DNA from: Pseudomonas asiatica
GTDB taxonomy: Bacteria > Pseudomonadota > Gammaproteobacteria > Pseudomonadales > Pseudomonadaceae
Assembly: GCF_040214835.1 (NCBI RefSeq)
Contig: NZ_CP157874.1
Span: forward strand, 4,034,001 to 4,098,000
Length of the DNA: 64,000 nt
Direction: 5' to 3'
The translations under genes and the position numbers were made by a program. Positions 1 to 10,082 of this stretch are shown here, piece by piece. Position 1 is the first letter of the stretch. Every line of letters starts with the position of its first letter. Under the pieces are notes generated by a model. That model was not told the DNA's origin and did not search any database. It saw only the letters and a program-made list of their open reading frames with translations.

Positions 1-36
1 CGGCCCTTTCGCGACACAAGGCCGCTCCTACAGGGA
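1..36. repeat. REP palindrome, first kind, cut by window edge
   Basis: One arm of a repetitive extragenic palindrome containing CGCGACACAAGGCCGCTCC. The same unit recurs in inverted pairs at 6.5, 7.3, 38.0, 43.7, 53.5 and 58.1 kb. It fills the gap before ccoI. Confidence 0.85.
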
Positions 37-75
37 TGCGTGCCAGCCGGCCGATTTGTGTAAGGCAATGACGTG

Positions 76-2550
76 ATGACCCAGCCCACCCCCTGCTACC
101 ACTGCGCCCTGCCCGTCCCCGCCGGCAGCCGCTTCAACGCCGTGGTCCTCGGCCAGCCCCGGCAGTTCTGCTGCCCCGGCTGCCAGGCGGTGGCCGAGTC
201 GATCGTCGCCGGTGGCCTGGAGCACTACTACCAGCACCGCAGCGACAACAGCGCCAACCCCGAGGCCCTGCCCAAGCAGCTACAGGACGAACTGGCCCTC
301 TACGACCGCAGCGACGTACAGCAAACCTTCGTTCGCCATGCTGGCGACCTGGCCGAAACCACCCTGCTGGTCGAAGGCATAAGCTGCGCCGCCTGCGGCT
401 GGCTGATCGAAAAGCACCTGCGCAACCTGCCCGGCGTCGCCGAGGCGCGCCTGAACCTGTCCAACCACCGCCTGCTGCTGAACTGGCATGACCAGCAACT
501 GCCGCTCTCGCGCCTGCTCGCCGAGCTGCGCCAGATCGGCTACGCCGCCCACCCCTATCAGCCCGACCAGGCCGCCGAGCAACTGGCCCGCGAGAACCGC
601 AGCGCCCTGCGCCGCCTGGGCGTGGCCGGGCTGCTGTGGTTCCAGGCGATGATGGCAACCATGGCCACCTGGCCGGAATTCAACATCGACCTGTCGCCCG
701 AACTGCACACCATCCTGCGCTGGGTGGCGCTGTTCCTCACCATCCCCATCGTGTTCTACAGCTGCGCACCGTTCTTCAAGGGCGCGGCACGCGACCTGCG
801 TACCCGCCACCTGACCATGGACGTTTCGGTGTCGCTGGCCATTGGCCTGGCCTTCGGCGCCGGCATCTGGACCGCCATCACCGGCAGCGGCGAGCTGTAT
901 TTCGACACCGTGGGCATGTTCGCGCTGTTCCTGCTCACCGGCCGCTACCTGGAGCGCCGCGCCCGCGAACGCACCGCCGCGGCCACTGCGCAGCTGGTCA
1001 ACCTGCTGCCGGCCTCGTGCCTGCGCCTGGACGCCGTCGGCCGCAGCGAGCGCATCCTGCTCAGCGAACTGCAGCGCGGTGACACGGTGCAGGTGCTGCC
1101 AGGCGCGGTAATCCCCGCCGACGGGCGCATCGTCGAAGGCCGCTCCAGCGTCGATGAATCGTTGCTGACCGGTGAATACCTGCCGCAACCACGGCGGGTC
1201 GGCGAGCGGGTCACCGGCGGCACCCTGAACGTCGAAAGCACCCTGAACGTGGAAGTCGAAGCCCTCGGCCACGACTCGCGGTTGTCGGCAATCGTCCGCC
1301 TGCTGGAACGCGCCCAGACCGAAAAACCACGCCTGGCCGAAATCGCCGACCGGGCCTCGCAGTGGTTCCTGCTGTTCTCGCTGCTGGCCGCTGCGGCCAT
1401 CGGCCTGTGGTGGTGGCACCTGGACCCGGCGCGGGCGTTCTGGATCGTGCTGGCCATGCTGGTAGCGACCTGCCCTTGCGCGCTGTCCCTGGCAACGCCA
1501 ACGGCGCTTACTGCGGCCACCGGCACCTTGCACAAGCTCGGCCTGCTGGTCACCCGTGGCCATGTGCTGGAAGGCCTGAACCAGATCGACACGGTGATTT
1601 TCGACAAGACCGGCACGCTGACCGAAGGCCGCCTGACCTTGCGCAGCATTCGCCCGCTCGGCAGCCTGCCCGCCGACCGCTGCCTGGCCCTGGCCGCAGC
1701 GCTGGAGAACCGCTCCGAACACCCCATCGCCCGTGCCTTCGGCCGCACCGCCACGCCTGCTGACGACGTGCAGACCGTGCCGGGCCTGGGCCTGGAGGGG
1801 CTGGTCGAAGGCCAGCGCCTGCGCATTGGCCAGGCCACCTTCGTCTGCGCCCTGAGCGGCGCGGAAATCCCCGGCGTGCCAGAGCCGCGCGGCCAGTGGC
1901 TGCTGCTTGGCGACCGTCAGGGCCCACTGGCCTGGTTCGGCCTGGACGACCGCCTGCGCGACGATGCCCCTGCCCTGCTGGCGGCCTGCAAGGCCCGTGG
2001 CTGGCGCACGCTGCTGCTGTCGGGCGACAGCTCGCCGATGGTTGCCGAAGTGGCCGCACAGCTGGGCATCGACCAGGCCATCGGCGGCCTGCGCCCGGAC
2101 GATAAACTGGACCGGCTGAAGGCGCTGCAGGCGGCCGGGCGCAAGGTGCTGATGCTGGGTGACGGGGTCAACGACGTGCCGGTACTGGCCGCCGCCGACA
2201 TCAGCATCGCCATGGGCAGCGCCACCGACCTGGCCAAGACCAGCGCCGACGCCGTGCTGCTGTCCAACCGCCTGCAGGCGCTGGTACAGGCCTTCGAGCT
2301 GGCCCGCCGCACCCGCCGCAACATCCTCGAGAACCTGCTGTGGGCGACCTTGTATAATGGCCTGATGTTGCCGTTCGCCGCGCTTGGCTGGATCACCCCG
2401 GTTTGGGCAGCCATCGGCATGTCGGTCAGTTCACTGATCGTGGTACTCAACGCCCTGCGCCTGACCCGCCTGCCCCTGCCATCGGGCCTGCCAGCGAACG
2501 AAGCGCCCCTGCCCGGGAGGAAGTCGTCATGCCCGCACTCTATGTCATGA
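76..2550 (+). CDS. ccoI: Copper-exporting P-type ATPase CcoI (FixI) for cbb3 oxidase
   Basis: P1B-type ATPase of about 824 residues that moves copper across the inner membrane for assembly of cbb3 cytochrome oxidase. Seen in the protein: an N-terminal CYHC and a CCPGC metal site, a heavy-metal-associated domain with CAAC near residue 104, the ion-channel motif CPC near 466, the phosphorylation motif DKTGT near 510 and the hinge motif GDGVND near 695. An in-frame GTG at 73 directly precedes ATG at 76; I prefer the ATG. It overlaps ccoS by 22 bases. The ccoNOPG genes expected upstream would lie left of the window. Confidence 0.95.
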   Translation: MTQPTPCYHCALPVPAGSRFNAVVLGQPRQFCCPGCQAVAESIVAGGLEHYYQHRSDNSANPEALPKQLQDELALYDRSDVQQTFVRHAGDLAETTLLVEGISCAACGWLIEKHLRNLPGVAEARLNLSNHRLLLNWHDQQLPLSRLLAELRQIGYAAHPYQPDQAAEQLARENRSALRRLGVAGLLWFQAMMATMATWPEFNIDLSPELHTILRWVALFLTIPIVFYSCAPFFKGAARDLRTRHLTMDVSVSLAIGLAFGAGIWTAITGSGELYFDTVGMFALFLLTGRYLERRARERTAAATAQLVNLLPASCLRLDAVGRSERILLSELQRGDTVQVLPGAVIPADGRIVEGRSSVDESLLTGEYLPQPRRVGERVTGGTLNVESTLNVEVEALGHDSRLSAIVRLLERAQTEKPRLAEIADRASQWFLLFSLLAAAAIGLWWWHLDPARAFWIVLAMLVATCPCALSLATPTALTAATGTLHKLGLLVTRGHVLEGLNQIDTVIFDKTGTLTEGRLTLRSIRPLGSLPADRCLALAAALENRSEHPIARAFGRTATPADDVQTVPGLGLEGLVEGQRLRIGQATFVCALSGAEIPGVPEPRGQWLLLGDRQGPLAWFGLDDRLRDDAPALLAACKARGWRTLLLSGDSSPMVAEVAAQLGIDQAIGGLRPDDKLDRLKALQAAGRKVLMLGDGVNDVPVLAAADISIAMGSATDLAKTSADAVLLSNRLQALVQAFELARRTRRNILENLLWATLYNGLMLPFAALGWITPVWAAIGMSVSSLIVVLNALRLTRLPLPSGLPANEAPLPGRKSSCPHSMS

Positions 2551-2744
2551 TCCCCGCAGCCCTGCTGCTGGTCGGCGTGGCCGTGTACATCTTCTTCTGG
2601 GCGGTGGACAGCGGCCAGTACGACGACCTGGAAAGCCCTGCCCACAGCATCCTGTTCGACGACCAGGACCCGCGCCACCAGGCGGCGGTGAAGCCTGACG
2701 ACAACCAGGCCGACACCGACAAGGAACCCCCACCCCGTGCCTGA
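2529..2744 (+). CDS. ccoS: cbb3-type cytochrome oxidase assembly protein CcoS
   Basis: Small membrane protein of 71 residues with one N-terminal transmembrane segment (about residues 4-22), followed by the acidic region [11 protein letters not shown] that is typical of CcoS. The family is needed for maturation of cbb3 oxidase cofactors. The start ATG lies inside the end of ccoI and the stop lies inside the next gene, so the three genes are translationally coupled. An in-frame reading upstream of 2529 exists but covers ccoI in another frame and is ignored. Confidence 0.92.
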   Translation: MPALYVMIPAALLLVGVAVYIFFWAVDSGQYDDLESPAHSILFDDQDPRHQAAVKPDDNQADTDKEPPPRA

Positions 2745-3420
2745 CCTGCTGCCCCTGCTGGGCTCGGCGTTGATCCTCGGCCTGCTCGGCGGCGGCCACT
2801 GCCTTGGCATGTGCGGCGGCCTGATGGGTGCGCTGACCCTAGCCATACCACCCGAACAACGTGGCCGGCGCTTGCGCCTGCTGCTGGCGTACAACCTTGG
2901 GCGCATTCTCAGTTATGCCTGTGCCGGCCTGCTGCTGGGCCTGGCCGGCTGGGCCGTGGCCAGCAGCCCGGCGGCGCTGGCACTGCGGGTGGTGGCGGCG
3001 CTGCTGTTGATCGCCATGGGGTTGTACCTGGCCGGCTGGTGGAGCGGGCTGACCCGCATCGAGGCGCTGGGCCGAGGGCTGTGGCGGCATATACAGCCAG
3101 TGGCGTCGCGCTTGCTGCCGGTGTCCAGCGTGCCTCGGGCGTTGTTGCTGGGGGCCCTGTGGGGGTGGTTGCCGTGCGGGTTGGTGTACAGCACCTTGCT
3201 GTGGGCGGCCAGCCAAGGCAATGCCGGGTACAGCGCGGCGCTGATGCTGGCTTTCGGCGTGGGGACCTGGCCGGTATTGCTGGCTACCGGATTAGCCGCG
3301 GAGCGGGTAAACATTTTGTTGAAAAGACGCAGTGTGCGGGTGGCTGGCGGGGTGCTGGTGATGCTGTTTGGTATCTGGACCATGCCGGGGCCGCACCAGC
3401 ATTGGTTGATGGGGCATTGA
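2737..3420 (+). CDS. TauE/SafE-like (DsbD_2-type) membrane protein of the cco cluster
   Basis: Polytopic inner-membrane protein of 227 residues with about six hydrophobic segments. The N-terminal segment carries the GGHCLGMCGG motif with two cysteines and a histidine, characteristic of the 'sulfite exporter TauE/SafE' or DsbD_2 group found after ccoS in many cco clusters. Metal or reductant handling for cbb3 assembly is inferred from context. The start is GTG at 2737, eight bases inside ccoS; no upstream ATG fits. Confidence 0.85.
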   Translation: MPDLLPLLGSALILGLLGGGHCLGMCGGLMGALTLAIPPEQRGRRLRLLLAYNLGRILSYACAGLLLGLAGWAVASSPAALALRVVAALLLIAMGLYLAGWWSGLTRIEALGRGLWRHIQPVASRLLPVSSVPRALLLGALWGWLPCGLVYSTLLWAASQGNAGYSAALMLAFGVGTWPVLLATGLAAERVNILLKRRSVRVAGGVLVMLFGIWTMPGPHQHWLMGH

Positions 3421-3421
3421 T

Positions 3422-3478
3422 GGGGGCCGCTTTGCGACCCTTCGCGGGCAAGCCCGCGAAGGGCTGCAGAGCAGCCCC
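3422..3478. repeat. REP-like palindrome after the cco genes
   Basis: Contains CTTCGCGGGCAAGCCCGCGAAG flanked by GGGGCCGC and GCAGCCCC. It is self-complementary and probably also ends the cco transcript. Confidence 0.75.
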
Positions 3479-3485
3479 AATGCCC

Positions 3486-3499
3486 TTGATACAAATCAA
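3486..3499. promoter_or_regulatory. Anr/FNR box upstream of hemN
   Basis: Perfect match to the FNR/Anr consensus TTGAT-n4-ATCAA (here TTGATACAAATCAA), centred about 70 bases before the hemN start. The anr gene lies immediately downstream of hemN, so oxygen-limited induction of hemN by Anr is strongly supported. Confidence 0.93.
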
Positions 3500-3562
3500 C
3501 ACAGATTCCTACAGACGGCCATAGACTCCGGGGCACTGCTGCTCTTTCCGGGGACCGCCCTC

Positions 3563-4945
3563 ATGCTCGACGACCTTCGTTGGGATACCGACCTGATCCG
3601 CCGTTACGACCTGGCCGGACCACGCTACACCTCTTACCCGACCGCCGTGCAACTGCACAGCGAAGTGGGCTCGTTCGACCTGCTCCACGCCCTGCGCGAA
3701 AGCCGTCGGGCCGCGCGCCCGCTGTCGCTGTACGTGCATGTGCCGTTCTGCGCCAACATCTGCTACTACTGCGCCTGCAACAAGGTCATCACCAAGGACC
3801 GCGGCCGCGCCGCGCCCTACCTGCAGCGCCTGGAGCAGGAAATCCAGCTGATCGCCTGCCACCTCGACCCTAAACAGCGTGTCGAGCAGCTGCATTTCGG
3901 CGGCGGCACGCCAACTTTCCTCAGCCATGTGGAACTGCGCCAGCTGATGGCCACCCTGCGCCAGCACTTCCACCTGCTGGACGACGACTCCGGCGACTAC
4001 GGCATCGAGATCGACCCGCGCGAAGCCGACTGGTCGACCATGGGCCTGCTCCGCGAGCTGGGCTTCAACCGCGTCAGCCTGGGCGTGCAGGACCTCGACC
4101 CGGCCGTGCAGCGCGCGGTAAACCGCCTGCAGAGCCTGGAGCAGACCCGCACCCTGATCGAAGCCGCGCGCACCTTGCAGTTCCGCTCGATCAACCTCGA
4201 CCTGATCTACGGCCTGCCCAAGCAAACCCCGGAAGGCTTTGCCCGCACCGTCGAAGAAGTGATCCGCCTGCAACCCGACCGCCTGTCGGTGTTCAACTAC
4301 GCCCACCTGCCCGAGCGCTTCATGCCGCAACGGCGCATCGACAGCAATGACCTGCCCAGCGCGGCCGCCAAGCTGGAGATGCTGCACGCCACCATCGACC
4401 AGCTGACCGCCGCCGGCTACCGCTACATCGGCATGGACCACTTCGCCCTGCCCGACGACGAGCTGGCCATCGCCCAGGAAGAAGGCACCCTGCAGCGCAA
4501 CTTCCAGGGCTACACCACCCATGGGCACTGCGACCTGATCGGCCTGGGCGTATCGGCCATCAGCCAGATCGGCGACCTGTACTGCCAGAACAGCAGCGAC
4601 CTCAACACCTACCAGGACAGCCTGTCCAACGCCCAGCTGGCCACCCAGCGCGGCCTGCTGTGCAATCACGACGACCGCATCCGCCGGGCAGTGATCCAGC
4701 AACTGATCTGCCATTTCGAGCTGGATTTCGAGCCGATCGAACAAGCCTTCACCATCGATTTTCGCGGCTACTTCAACGACCTCTGGCCAGAACTGCTGAC
4801 CTTGCAGCGCGACGGCCTGATCCGCCTGGACGACAAAGGCATCCGCATCCTGCCGGCAGGCCGCCTGCTGGCGCGTTCGGTATGCATGGTGTTCGACGCC
4901 TACCTGGCGATGCACAACCGCCAGCGCTTCTCGCGGGTGATCTGA
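3563..4945 (+). CDS. hemN: Oxygen-independent coproporphyrinogen III oxidase HemN
   Basis: Radical-SAM enzyme of 460 residues that decarboxylates coproporphyrinogen III to protoporphyrinogen IX without oxygen, supplying heme in low oxygen. The cluster motif C63-x3-C67-x2-C70 and the SAM-binding GGGTP at 113-117 are visible, and the length fits the family. A perfect Anr box lies upstream and the anr gene follows, which is the usual pseudomonad arrangement. A strong GC-rich hairpin follows the stop. Confidence 0.97.
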   Translation: MLDDLRWDTDLIRRYDLAGPRYTSYPTAVQLHSEVGSFDLLHALRESRRAARPLSLYVHVPFCANICYYCACNKVITKDRGRAAPYLQRLEQEIQLIACHLDPKQRVEQLHFGGGTPTFLSHVELRQLMATLRQHFHLLDDDSGDYGIEIDPREADWSTMGLLRELGFNRVSLGVQDLDPAVQRAVNRLQSLEQTRTLIEAARTLQFRSINLDLIYGLPKQTPEGFARTVEEVIRLQPDRLSVFNYAHLPERFMPQRRIDSNDLPSAAAKLEMLHATIDQLTAAGYRYIGMDHFALPDDELAIAQEEGTLQRNFQGYTTHGHCDLIGLGVSAISQIGDLYCQNSSDLNTYQDSLSNAQLATQRGLLCNHDDRIRRAVIQQLICHFELDFEPIEQAFTIDFRGYFNDLWPELLTLQRDGLIRLDDKGIRILPAGRLLARSVCMVFDAYLAMHNRQRFSRVI

Positions 4946-5005
4946 ACCGAGTCGTTCAACCGCATGGACAAAGTTCCTTGCCAGGCACACCATGGGCACA
5001 GCGAA

Positions 5006-5031
5006 GGCCCCGGCGCACACCCGCCGGGGCC
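5006..5031. terminator. GC-rich hairpin between hemN and anr
   Basis: Perfect 10-bp stem GGCCCCGGCG / CGCCGGGGCC with a six-base loop, 60 bases after hemN. No T-run follows, so it may be an intrinsic-like terminator or an RNA-stability element. Confidence 0.5.
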
Positions 5032-5129
5032 CGGCCAGTTCGCACCACAACAGCGCACGCTGGCCTACAACCTACGCCGTGAGTTACCCTTACGTCTTAT
5101 GTGTGCTTTCCCACAAGGATCGAATGAAA

Positions 5130-5864
5130 ATGTCCGAGCCAGTCAAACTGCGCCCACACAACCAGGCCCATTGCAAGGACTGCAGCCTGGCCCCCCTGTG
5201 CCTGCCTCTGTCCCTCAACCTGGAAGACATGGATGCACTGGATGAAATCGTCAAGCGTGGGCGGCCGTTGAAAAAAGGCGAGTTCCTGTTCCGCCAGGGC
5301 GACAATTTCGGCTCGGTCTACGCGGTACGTTCCGGCGCGCTGAAAACCTTCAGCCTCAGCGACAGCGGCGAAGAGCAGATCACCGGCTTCCACCTGCCCA
5401 GCGAGCTGGTCGGCCTGTCGGGCATGGATACCGAAGCCTACCCGGTGTCGGCCCAGGCCCAGGAAACCACCTCGGTGTGCGAAATCCCGTTCGAACGCCT
5501 CGACGAGCTGTCGGTGCAGCTGCCGCAGCTACGCCGCCAGCTGATGCGGGTAATGAGCCGGGAAATCCGCGACGACCAGCAGATGATGCTGCTGCTGTCG
5601 AAAAAGACCGCTGACGAGCGTATTGCCACCTTCCTGGTCAACCTGTCGGCGCGCTTCCGCGCCCGCGGCTATTCGGCCAACCAGTTCCGCCTGAGCATGT
5701 CGCGCAACGAAATCGGCAACTACCTGGGCCTGGCGGTGGAAACCGTGTCGCGGGTGTTCACCCGCTTCCAGCAGAATGGCCTGATCCGTGCCGAAGGCAA
5801 GGAAGTGCACATTCTCGACCCGATCCAGCTGTGCGCGCTGGCCGGTGGCGCAATGGAGGCCTGA
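5130..5864 (+). CDS. anr: Anaerobic transcriptional regulator Anr (FNR family)
   Basis: CRP/FNR-family regulator of 244 residues. Cysteines C15, C18, C24 and C117 match the four ligands of the oxygen-labile [4Fe-4S] cluster. A cyclic-nucleotide-like beta-roll follows, then a C-terminal helix-turn-helix around 190-215 ([18 protein letters not shown]) that reads TTGAT-n4-ATCAA sites. ATG codons at 5124 and 5130 share an AAGGA at 5115-5119; I use 5130, which gives the family length. A longer reading back to 4992 is open but lacks family-like sequence. Confidence 0.97.
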   Translation: MSEPVKLRPHNQAHCKDCSLAPLCLPLSLNLEDMDALDEIVKRGRPLKKGEFLFRQGDNFGSVYAVRSGALKTFSLSDSGEEQITGFHLPSELVGLSGMDTEAYPVSAQAQETTSVCEIPFERLDELSVQLPQLRRQLMRVMSREIRDDQQMMLLLSKKTADERIATFLVNLSARFRARGYSANQFRLSMSRNEIGNYLGLAVETVSRVFTRFQQNGLIRAEGKEVHILDPIQLCALAGGAMEA

Positions 5865-5876
5865 GGCCGGCGTTTA

Positions 5877-5915
5877 GCGGGTATACTTGGGCATTCGTTT
5901 TCCCAGGATACCCGC
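5877..5915 (+). promoter_or_regulatory. Hairpin covering the apt ribosome-binding site
   Basis: Inverted repeat GCGGGTAT / ATACCCGC (outer 8 bp) with an inner CTtGGG/CCCAG stem. The only Shine-Dalgarno-like AGGA (5905-5908) for apt, whose ATG is at 5920, lies in the right arm. The left arm also contains TATACT, a possible -10; if transcription starts there the hairpin would not be in the RNA. It could instead be the anr terminator. Confidence 0.45.
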
Positions 5916-5919
5916 AACA

Positions 5920-6468
5920 ATGCACAGCGACGCCTTCGACCTCAAAGCCCTGATCCGCCCGGTAGTGGACTTCCCCAAACCGGGCGTGATCTTCCGCGAT
6001 ATCACCCCGCTGTTCCAGTCGCCACGCGGGCTGCGCTATGTGGCCGACCAGTTCATCGAACGCTATGTCGAAGCCGAGTTCAGCCACATCGGCGCCATGG
6101 ACGCGCGGGGCTTCCTGATCGGCTCGATCATCGCCCACCAGCTGAACAAGCCACTGATCCTGTTCCGCAAGCAGGGCAAGCTGCCGGCTGACGTGCTGAG
6201 CGAAGGTTACCAGACCGAGTACGGCGAAGCCTTCCTGGAAGTGCATGCCGACAGCCTGTGCGAAGGGGATTCGGTGTTGATCTTCGATGACTTGATTGCT
6301 ACTGGCGGTACGCTGCTGGCAGCGGCCAACCTGGTGCGCCGGACCGGTGCGCAGGTGTTCGAGGCGGCGGCGATCATCGATCTGCCGGAGCTGGACGGGT
6401 CGCGCCGGCTGCAGGCGGCCGGGGTACCGACTTTCTGCCTGACCGAGTTTTCGCTCAGCGAATACTGA
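5920..6468 (+). CDS. apt: Adenine phosphoribosyltransferase
   Basis: Cytoplasmic purine-salvage enzyme that condenses adenine with PRPP to AMP. It has 182 residues, the usual length. The PRPP-binding motif is at about 119-132 ([11 protein letters not shown]) and the adenine-loop region is near the N-terminus. Starting at ATG 5920 matches the family; upstream in-frame residues from 5887 overlap the hairpin and are not conserved-looking. It is a salvage counterpart to the purine degradation genes at 34-49 kb. Confidence 0.97.
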
Positions 6469-6478
6469 GTTGGGTTTT

Positions 6479-6588
6479 GGGGCTGCTTTGCAGCCCATCG
6501 CGACACAAGGCCGCTCCTACAGTATCCGAAAATTGCGCGGCCCCTGTAGGAGCGGCCTTGTGTCGCGATGGGCCGCAAAGCGGCCCCA
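6479..6588. repeat. Inverted pair of REP palindromes
   Basis: Two CGACACAAGGCCGCTCC-type units face each other between the convergent genes apt and recR, flanked by GCTTTGCAGC and GCCGCAAAGCGGC arms. It probably acts as a bidirectional terminator. Confidence 0.85.
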
Positions 6589-6599
6589 ACCATTCTGAA

Positions 6600-7202
6600 T
6601 CAGAGCGAAATCGGCCGACGCCCCGCAAACGCATGGGCCAAGGTCCCACCATCCACCAGCTCCAGCTCGCCGCCCAGCGGCACGCCATGGGCAATCCGCG
6701 ACGCCACCAGGCCCTTCTCGCTCAGCAACTGGGCAATGTAATGCGCCGTCGCCTCCCCTTCCACCGTCGGGTTGGTCGCCAGGATCACCTCGGTGAAGGT
6801 GCCCTGCTCCTCGATCCGCGCCATCAGCTGCGGAATCCCGATCGCCTCAGGCCCCAACCCATCCAGCGGCGACAAGTGGCCCTTGAGCACGAAATAGCGG
6901 CCACGGTAGCCGGTCTGCTCCACTGCATACACATCGGTCGGCCCTTCGACCACACACAACTGGGTATCGTCACGGCGCGTGTCGGCGCATTGCGGGCACA
7001 GCTCCTGCTCGGTCAGGGTGCGGCACTGACGGCAATGCCCAACCCCCTCCATGGCCTGGGTCAAGGCCTGGGCCAGGCGCAGGCCGCCGCTGCGGTCACG
7101 CTCGAGCAGTTGCAGGGCCATGCGCTGGGCGGTTTTCTGGCCGACACCCGGGAGAATTCGCAGGGCATCGATCAGTTGGCGGATGAGAGGGCTGAAGCTC
7201 AT
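6600..7202 (-). CDS. recR: Recombination mediator protein RecR
   Basis: RecFOR-pathway protein of 200 residues that helps load RecA onto SSB-coated DNA gaps. It has an N-terminal helix-hairpin-helix, a four-cysteine zinc finger (C57, C60, C69, C72) and a Toprim domain starting near residue 80. The start at 7202 gives the standard length; the frame stays open upstream through a REP region without family sequence. It belongs to the dnaX-ybaB-recR block, but a terminator and a REP pair separate it from ybaB here. Confidence 0.96.
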   Translation of the reverse strand: MSFSPLIRQLIDALRILPGVGQKTAQRMALQLLERDRSGGLRLAQALTQAMEGVGHCRQCRTLTEQELCPQCADTRRDDTQLCVVEGPTDVYAVEQTGYRGRYFVLKGHLSPLDGLGPEAIGIPQLMARIEEQGTFTEVILATNPTVEGEATAHYIAQLLSEKGLVASRIAHGVPLGGELELVDGGTLAHAFAGRRPISL

Positions 7203-7298
7203 GGGAAAGGCCTGACAAATCAATAAGAGGCGGTTTATACCCAGCGGGGGCAGTGGCGTCAAATCAGCCATGCGCACATCGCAAGGCTTGCTCGGTCC

Positions 7299-7415
7299 CT
7301 GTAGGAGCGGCCTTGTGTCGCGATGGGGCGCGAAGCGGCCCCAGGTTATCAGCTTCACAGCATGGATTGCCGGGGCTGCTGCGCAGCCCTTTCGCGACAC
7401 AAGGCCGCTCCTACA
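7299..7415. repeat. Inverted pair of REP palindromes
   Basis: Two CGACACAAGGCCGCTCC-type units in opposite orientation with GCGAAGC and GCTGCGCAGC inner arms, between recR and ybaB. Confidence 0.85.
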
Positions 7416-7442
7416 AAGACCGCGCAGGCTGCAGGAACGCAC

Positions 7443-7475
7443 AAAAAAACCGCCGCTGTCATCAGCGGCGGTTTT
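7443..7475 (-). terminator. Intrinsic terminator of dnaX-ybaB
   Basis: Perfect 12-bp stem AAAACCGCCGCT / AGCGGCGGTTTT with a six-base loop. Read on the minus strand it is followed by a run of T, 18 bases after the ybaB stop. Confidence 0.9.
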
Positions 7476-7492
7476 CGGTAACGCAAATGCCC

Positions 7493-7828
7493 TTAGAACG
7501 GCATCTTGAAGCCCGGCGGCAGCTGCATGCCGGCGGTCATGCTGCCCATCTTGTCCTGGCTGTTCTGCTCGACCTTGCGCACGGCGTCGTTCAGCGCGGC
7601 GGCGATCAGGTCTTCCAGCACTTCCTTGTCGTCTTCATCAGTCGACATCAGGCTCTGGTCGATGCTGACACGCTTGACGTCGTGACGACCGGTCATCACC
7701 ACGCTCACCAGGCCACCACCGGACTGGCCGGTGACTTCGGCGTTGGCCAGCTCTTCCTGCATCTTCTGCATCTTTTCCTGCATCTGCTGGGCCTGCTTCA
7801 TCAGGCCGGCCATGCCACCTTTCATCAT
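7493..7828 (-). CDS. ybaB: YbaB/EbfC nucleoid-associated protein
   Basis: Small DNA-binding protein of 111 residues. An N-terminal coiled coil rich in Q, M, K and E (about residues 8-33) is followed by the mixed alpha/beta tweezer-shaped core. The family binds DNA as a dimer and is almost always encoded between dnaX and recR, as here. The start at 7828 (MMKGG) has a GAGGT sequence at 7837-7841; two upstream alternatives would add eight residues. Confidence 0.94.
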   Translation of the reverse strand: MMKGGMAGLMKQAQQMQEKMQKMQEELANAEVTGQSGGGLVSVVMTGRHDVKRVSIDQSLMSTDEDDKEVLEDLIAAALNDAVRKVEQNSQDKMGSMTAGMQLPPGFKMPF

Positions 7829-7892
7829 GGGGGTATACCTCGATTGGGTCATGTGATGCGGCCCGGCACCGGGCCGGCCGCATGGTTATCCG

Positions 7893-9959
7893 TTACTGGC
7901 CCTGGTTAACCAGGGCATCTACAGGCTCAATAGTATCCTGCCGCACCTTGGCGCCGAACAACTTGATCATCTGCTGGATCAACGGATCCTGCTCGATCGA
8001 GGTGACTGCGTCCTGCTGGCGCTCGGCGCGTTTGCGCGCCGCTGCCTGGGCTGGGGTTTCCTGCTCGGGCAGGATCAGCTCGATGCGCAGGTTCAGCGTG
8101 CGCCCCAGGTGCTGGTTGAGCGCTTCGTTGAGGCGCCGCTGCTGGGTGGCGTTGAACAGCGCACCCTGGCCAGGGTCCAGGTGCAGCAGCCAGTCGTCGC
8201 CATCGGCGGCAATCAACGTACAGTTTGCCGCGATGTTGCCTGTCATCCCGGATACAGGCAACTGTGGGAATAATTCCAGCCATTGCAGGGCCAGGCCGGT
8301 GGCCGGCTTGGCTGCGGGCAGCGGTTCGGCTGCCGGCTTGGGTGCTTCTTCCTGGACGTGTTCGGCCAGTTCGTCCAGGTAGCTGAAGCCGACCGGGTCG
8401 CTTTCGCCGCCGTAATAGTCTTCGTCCAGGGGCGGTTCATCGTCGCGGTCCATGCCTACTGCGGCATAAGCGGACGGGTCGAAGGGCGGCTCGTCGTCGT
8501 GTGCCGGGGCAGCGGGTGCCAGCGTGGGCGCAGGGGGCGGAGCAGGAGCAGGAGCCGGCACAGGCTCGGCCACTACTGGCGCGGGCTCTTCCCATGGCAG
8601 GTCAACCACCTCTGCCACGGGTTCTGGTGCTGGCTCAGGTTCGCTGACCGGGGCAGGCTCAGCCGCCACCACAGGCTCGACAACCGGCTGTGGCGCTGGC
8701 TCGACCGGTGCGGGCGCCTGCACTTGTTGCGCGGCAACCGGTGCAACAGGCTCCACGACAGCAGCGGCCGGCGGCGCCATGGCAACCGCCGGCGCTGCCA
8801 CCGGTGTTGCAGGATCAGCTGTGGCCTGGCTGATCCCCACTGGCTTTAGTACCGGCTTCGGCGCGTCGTCGGTGTCGGCCGGGCGGAACGCCAGCATGCG
8901 CAGCAGGACCATTTCGAAACCACCGCGCGGATCCGGCGCCAAGGGCAGGTCACGGCGGCCGATCAGGCCCATCTGGTAATAGAACTGCACATCCTCGGCT
9001 GGCAATGCCGAGGCCAGCGCCAGCACCCGCTCACGGTCGCCCTGGCCGTTGTCCACCGCTTCCGGCAGCGCCTGGGCAATGGCCACGCGGTGCAGCACAT
9101 TGAGCATCTCGGCCAGCACGCCAGCCCAGTCCGGCCCCTGCTCGGCCAGGTTGCGCACGGCCTCGAGCAAGGCCCGGGCATCGCCTTCGAGCAGCGCCTG
9201 CAGCACCCCGTAGACCTGGCCATGATCGAGGCTGCCGAGCATGGCCCGCACATCGGCGGCCAATACCTTGCCTTCGCCAAAGGCGATGGCCTGGTCGGTC
9301 AGGCTCATGGCGTCGCGCATCGAACCATCGGCCGCGCGACCCAGCAGCCACAGGGCATCCGGCTCGAACGGCACGTTTTCCGCAGCCAAGACATGGCTGA
9401 GGTGCTCGACCACCCGCTCCGGGCTCATGTTCTTCAGCGAGAACTGCAGGCAGCGCGACAGGATGGTGGCCGGCAGTTTCTGCGGGTCGGTAGTGGCGAG
9501 GATGAACTTGACGTAGGGCGGCGGCTCTTCCAGCGTCTTGAGCAAGGCGTTGAACGAGTGGGTCGAGAGCATGTGCACTTCGTCGATCAGGTAGACCTTG
9601 AAGCGCCCACGGCTCGGGGCGTACTGCACGTTATCGAGCAGTTCGCGGGTGTCCTCGACCTTGGTGCGGCTGGCGGCGTCGATCTCGATCAGGTCGACGA
9701 AACGGCCTTCGTCGATCTCCCGGCACACCGAGCAGGTGCCGCAGGGCGTGGAGGTGATGCCGGTTTCGCAGTTCAGGCACTTGGCAATGATACGGGCGAT
9801 GGTGGTCTTGCCCACACCCCGGGTACCGGTGAACAGGTAGGCATGGTGCAGGCGCTGGTTGTCCAAGGCATTGATCAAGGCCTTGAGCACATGGGTCTGG
9901 CCGACCATTTCGCGGAACGAGCGCGGACGCCATTTACGTGCAAGAACCTGATAACTCAT
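7893..9959 (-). CDS. dnaX: DNA polymerase III subunits gamma/tau
   Basis: Clamp-loader ATPase of 688 residues. Walker A is GTRGVGKTT at 45-53, the zinc module is C64, C73, C76 and C79, Walker B is LIDEVH at 124-129, and the SRC sensor arginine is near 169. After about residue 365 comes a long Pro/Ala/Glu/Val-rich linker, then the tau C-terminal domain that contacts the polymerase and helicase. It is 64 bases upstream of ybaB in the same direction. I did not identify a programmed frameshift site for a separate gamma form. Confidence 0.96.
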   Translation of the reverse strand: MSYQVLARKWRPRSFREMVGQTHVLKALINALDNQRLHHAYLFTGTRGVGKTTIARIIAKCLNCETGITSTPCGTCSVCREIDEGRFVDLIEIDAASRTKVEDTRELLDNVQYAPSRGRFKVYLIDEVHMLSTHSFNALLKTLEEPPPYVKFILATTDPQKLPATILSRCLQFSLKNMSPERVVEHLSHVLAAENVPFEPDALWLLGRAADGSMRDAMSLTDQAIAFGEGKVLAADVRAMLGSLDHGQVYGVLQALLEGDARALLEAVRNLAEQGPDWAGVLAEMLNVLHRVAIAQALPEAVDNGQGDRERVLALASALPAEDVQFYYQMGLIGRRDLPLAPDPRGGFEMVLLRMLAFRPADTDDAPKPVLKPVGISQATADPATPVAAPAVAMAPPAAAVVEPVAPVAAQQVQAPAPVEPAPQPVVEPVVAAEPAPVSEPEPAPEPVAEVVDLPWEEPAPVVAEPVPAPAPAPPPAPTLAPAAPAHDDEPPFDPSAYAAVGMDRDDEPPLDEDYYGGESDPVGFSYLDELAEHVQEEAPKPAAEPLPAAKPATGLALQWLELFPQLPVSGMTGNIAANCTLIAADGDDWLLHLDPGQGALFNATQQRRLNEALNQHLGRTLNLRIELILPEQETPAQAAARKRAERQQDAVTSIEQDPLIQQMIKLFGAKVRQDTIEPVDALVNQGQ

Positions 9960-10082
9960 CGAAAAACCATCGTAGCCTGATCGAGCGGAAGATCGCTAAT
10001 GCTAGCGGAGCGGGGGCAAAATTGCACCCTGCGCAAGTCGTCTAAGCTTTGAAACTGGCGCGCCATCCAGGGAGGATTGCCT

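Noticed and set aside
3509..5050. 513-codon minus-strand frame opposite hemN
   Set aside because: Val/Gln/Ala-rich antisense shadow of hemN with no family-like sequence.
7893..9959. Programmed frameshift site producing gamma from dnaX
   Set aside because: I did not find an A-rich slippery heptamer like that of E. coli in the linker region on reading; not claimed.
10077..10082. TTG 10077 as start of the periplasmic binding protein
   Set aside because: Only one base from the GGAGG; TTG 10083 has proper spacing.
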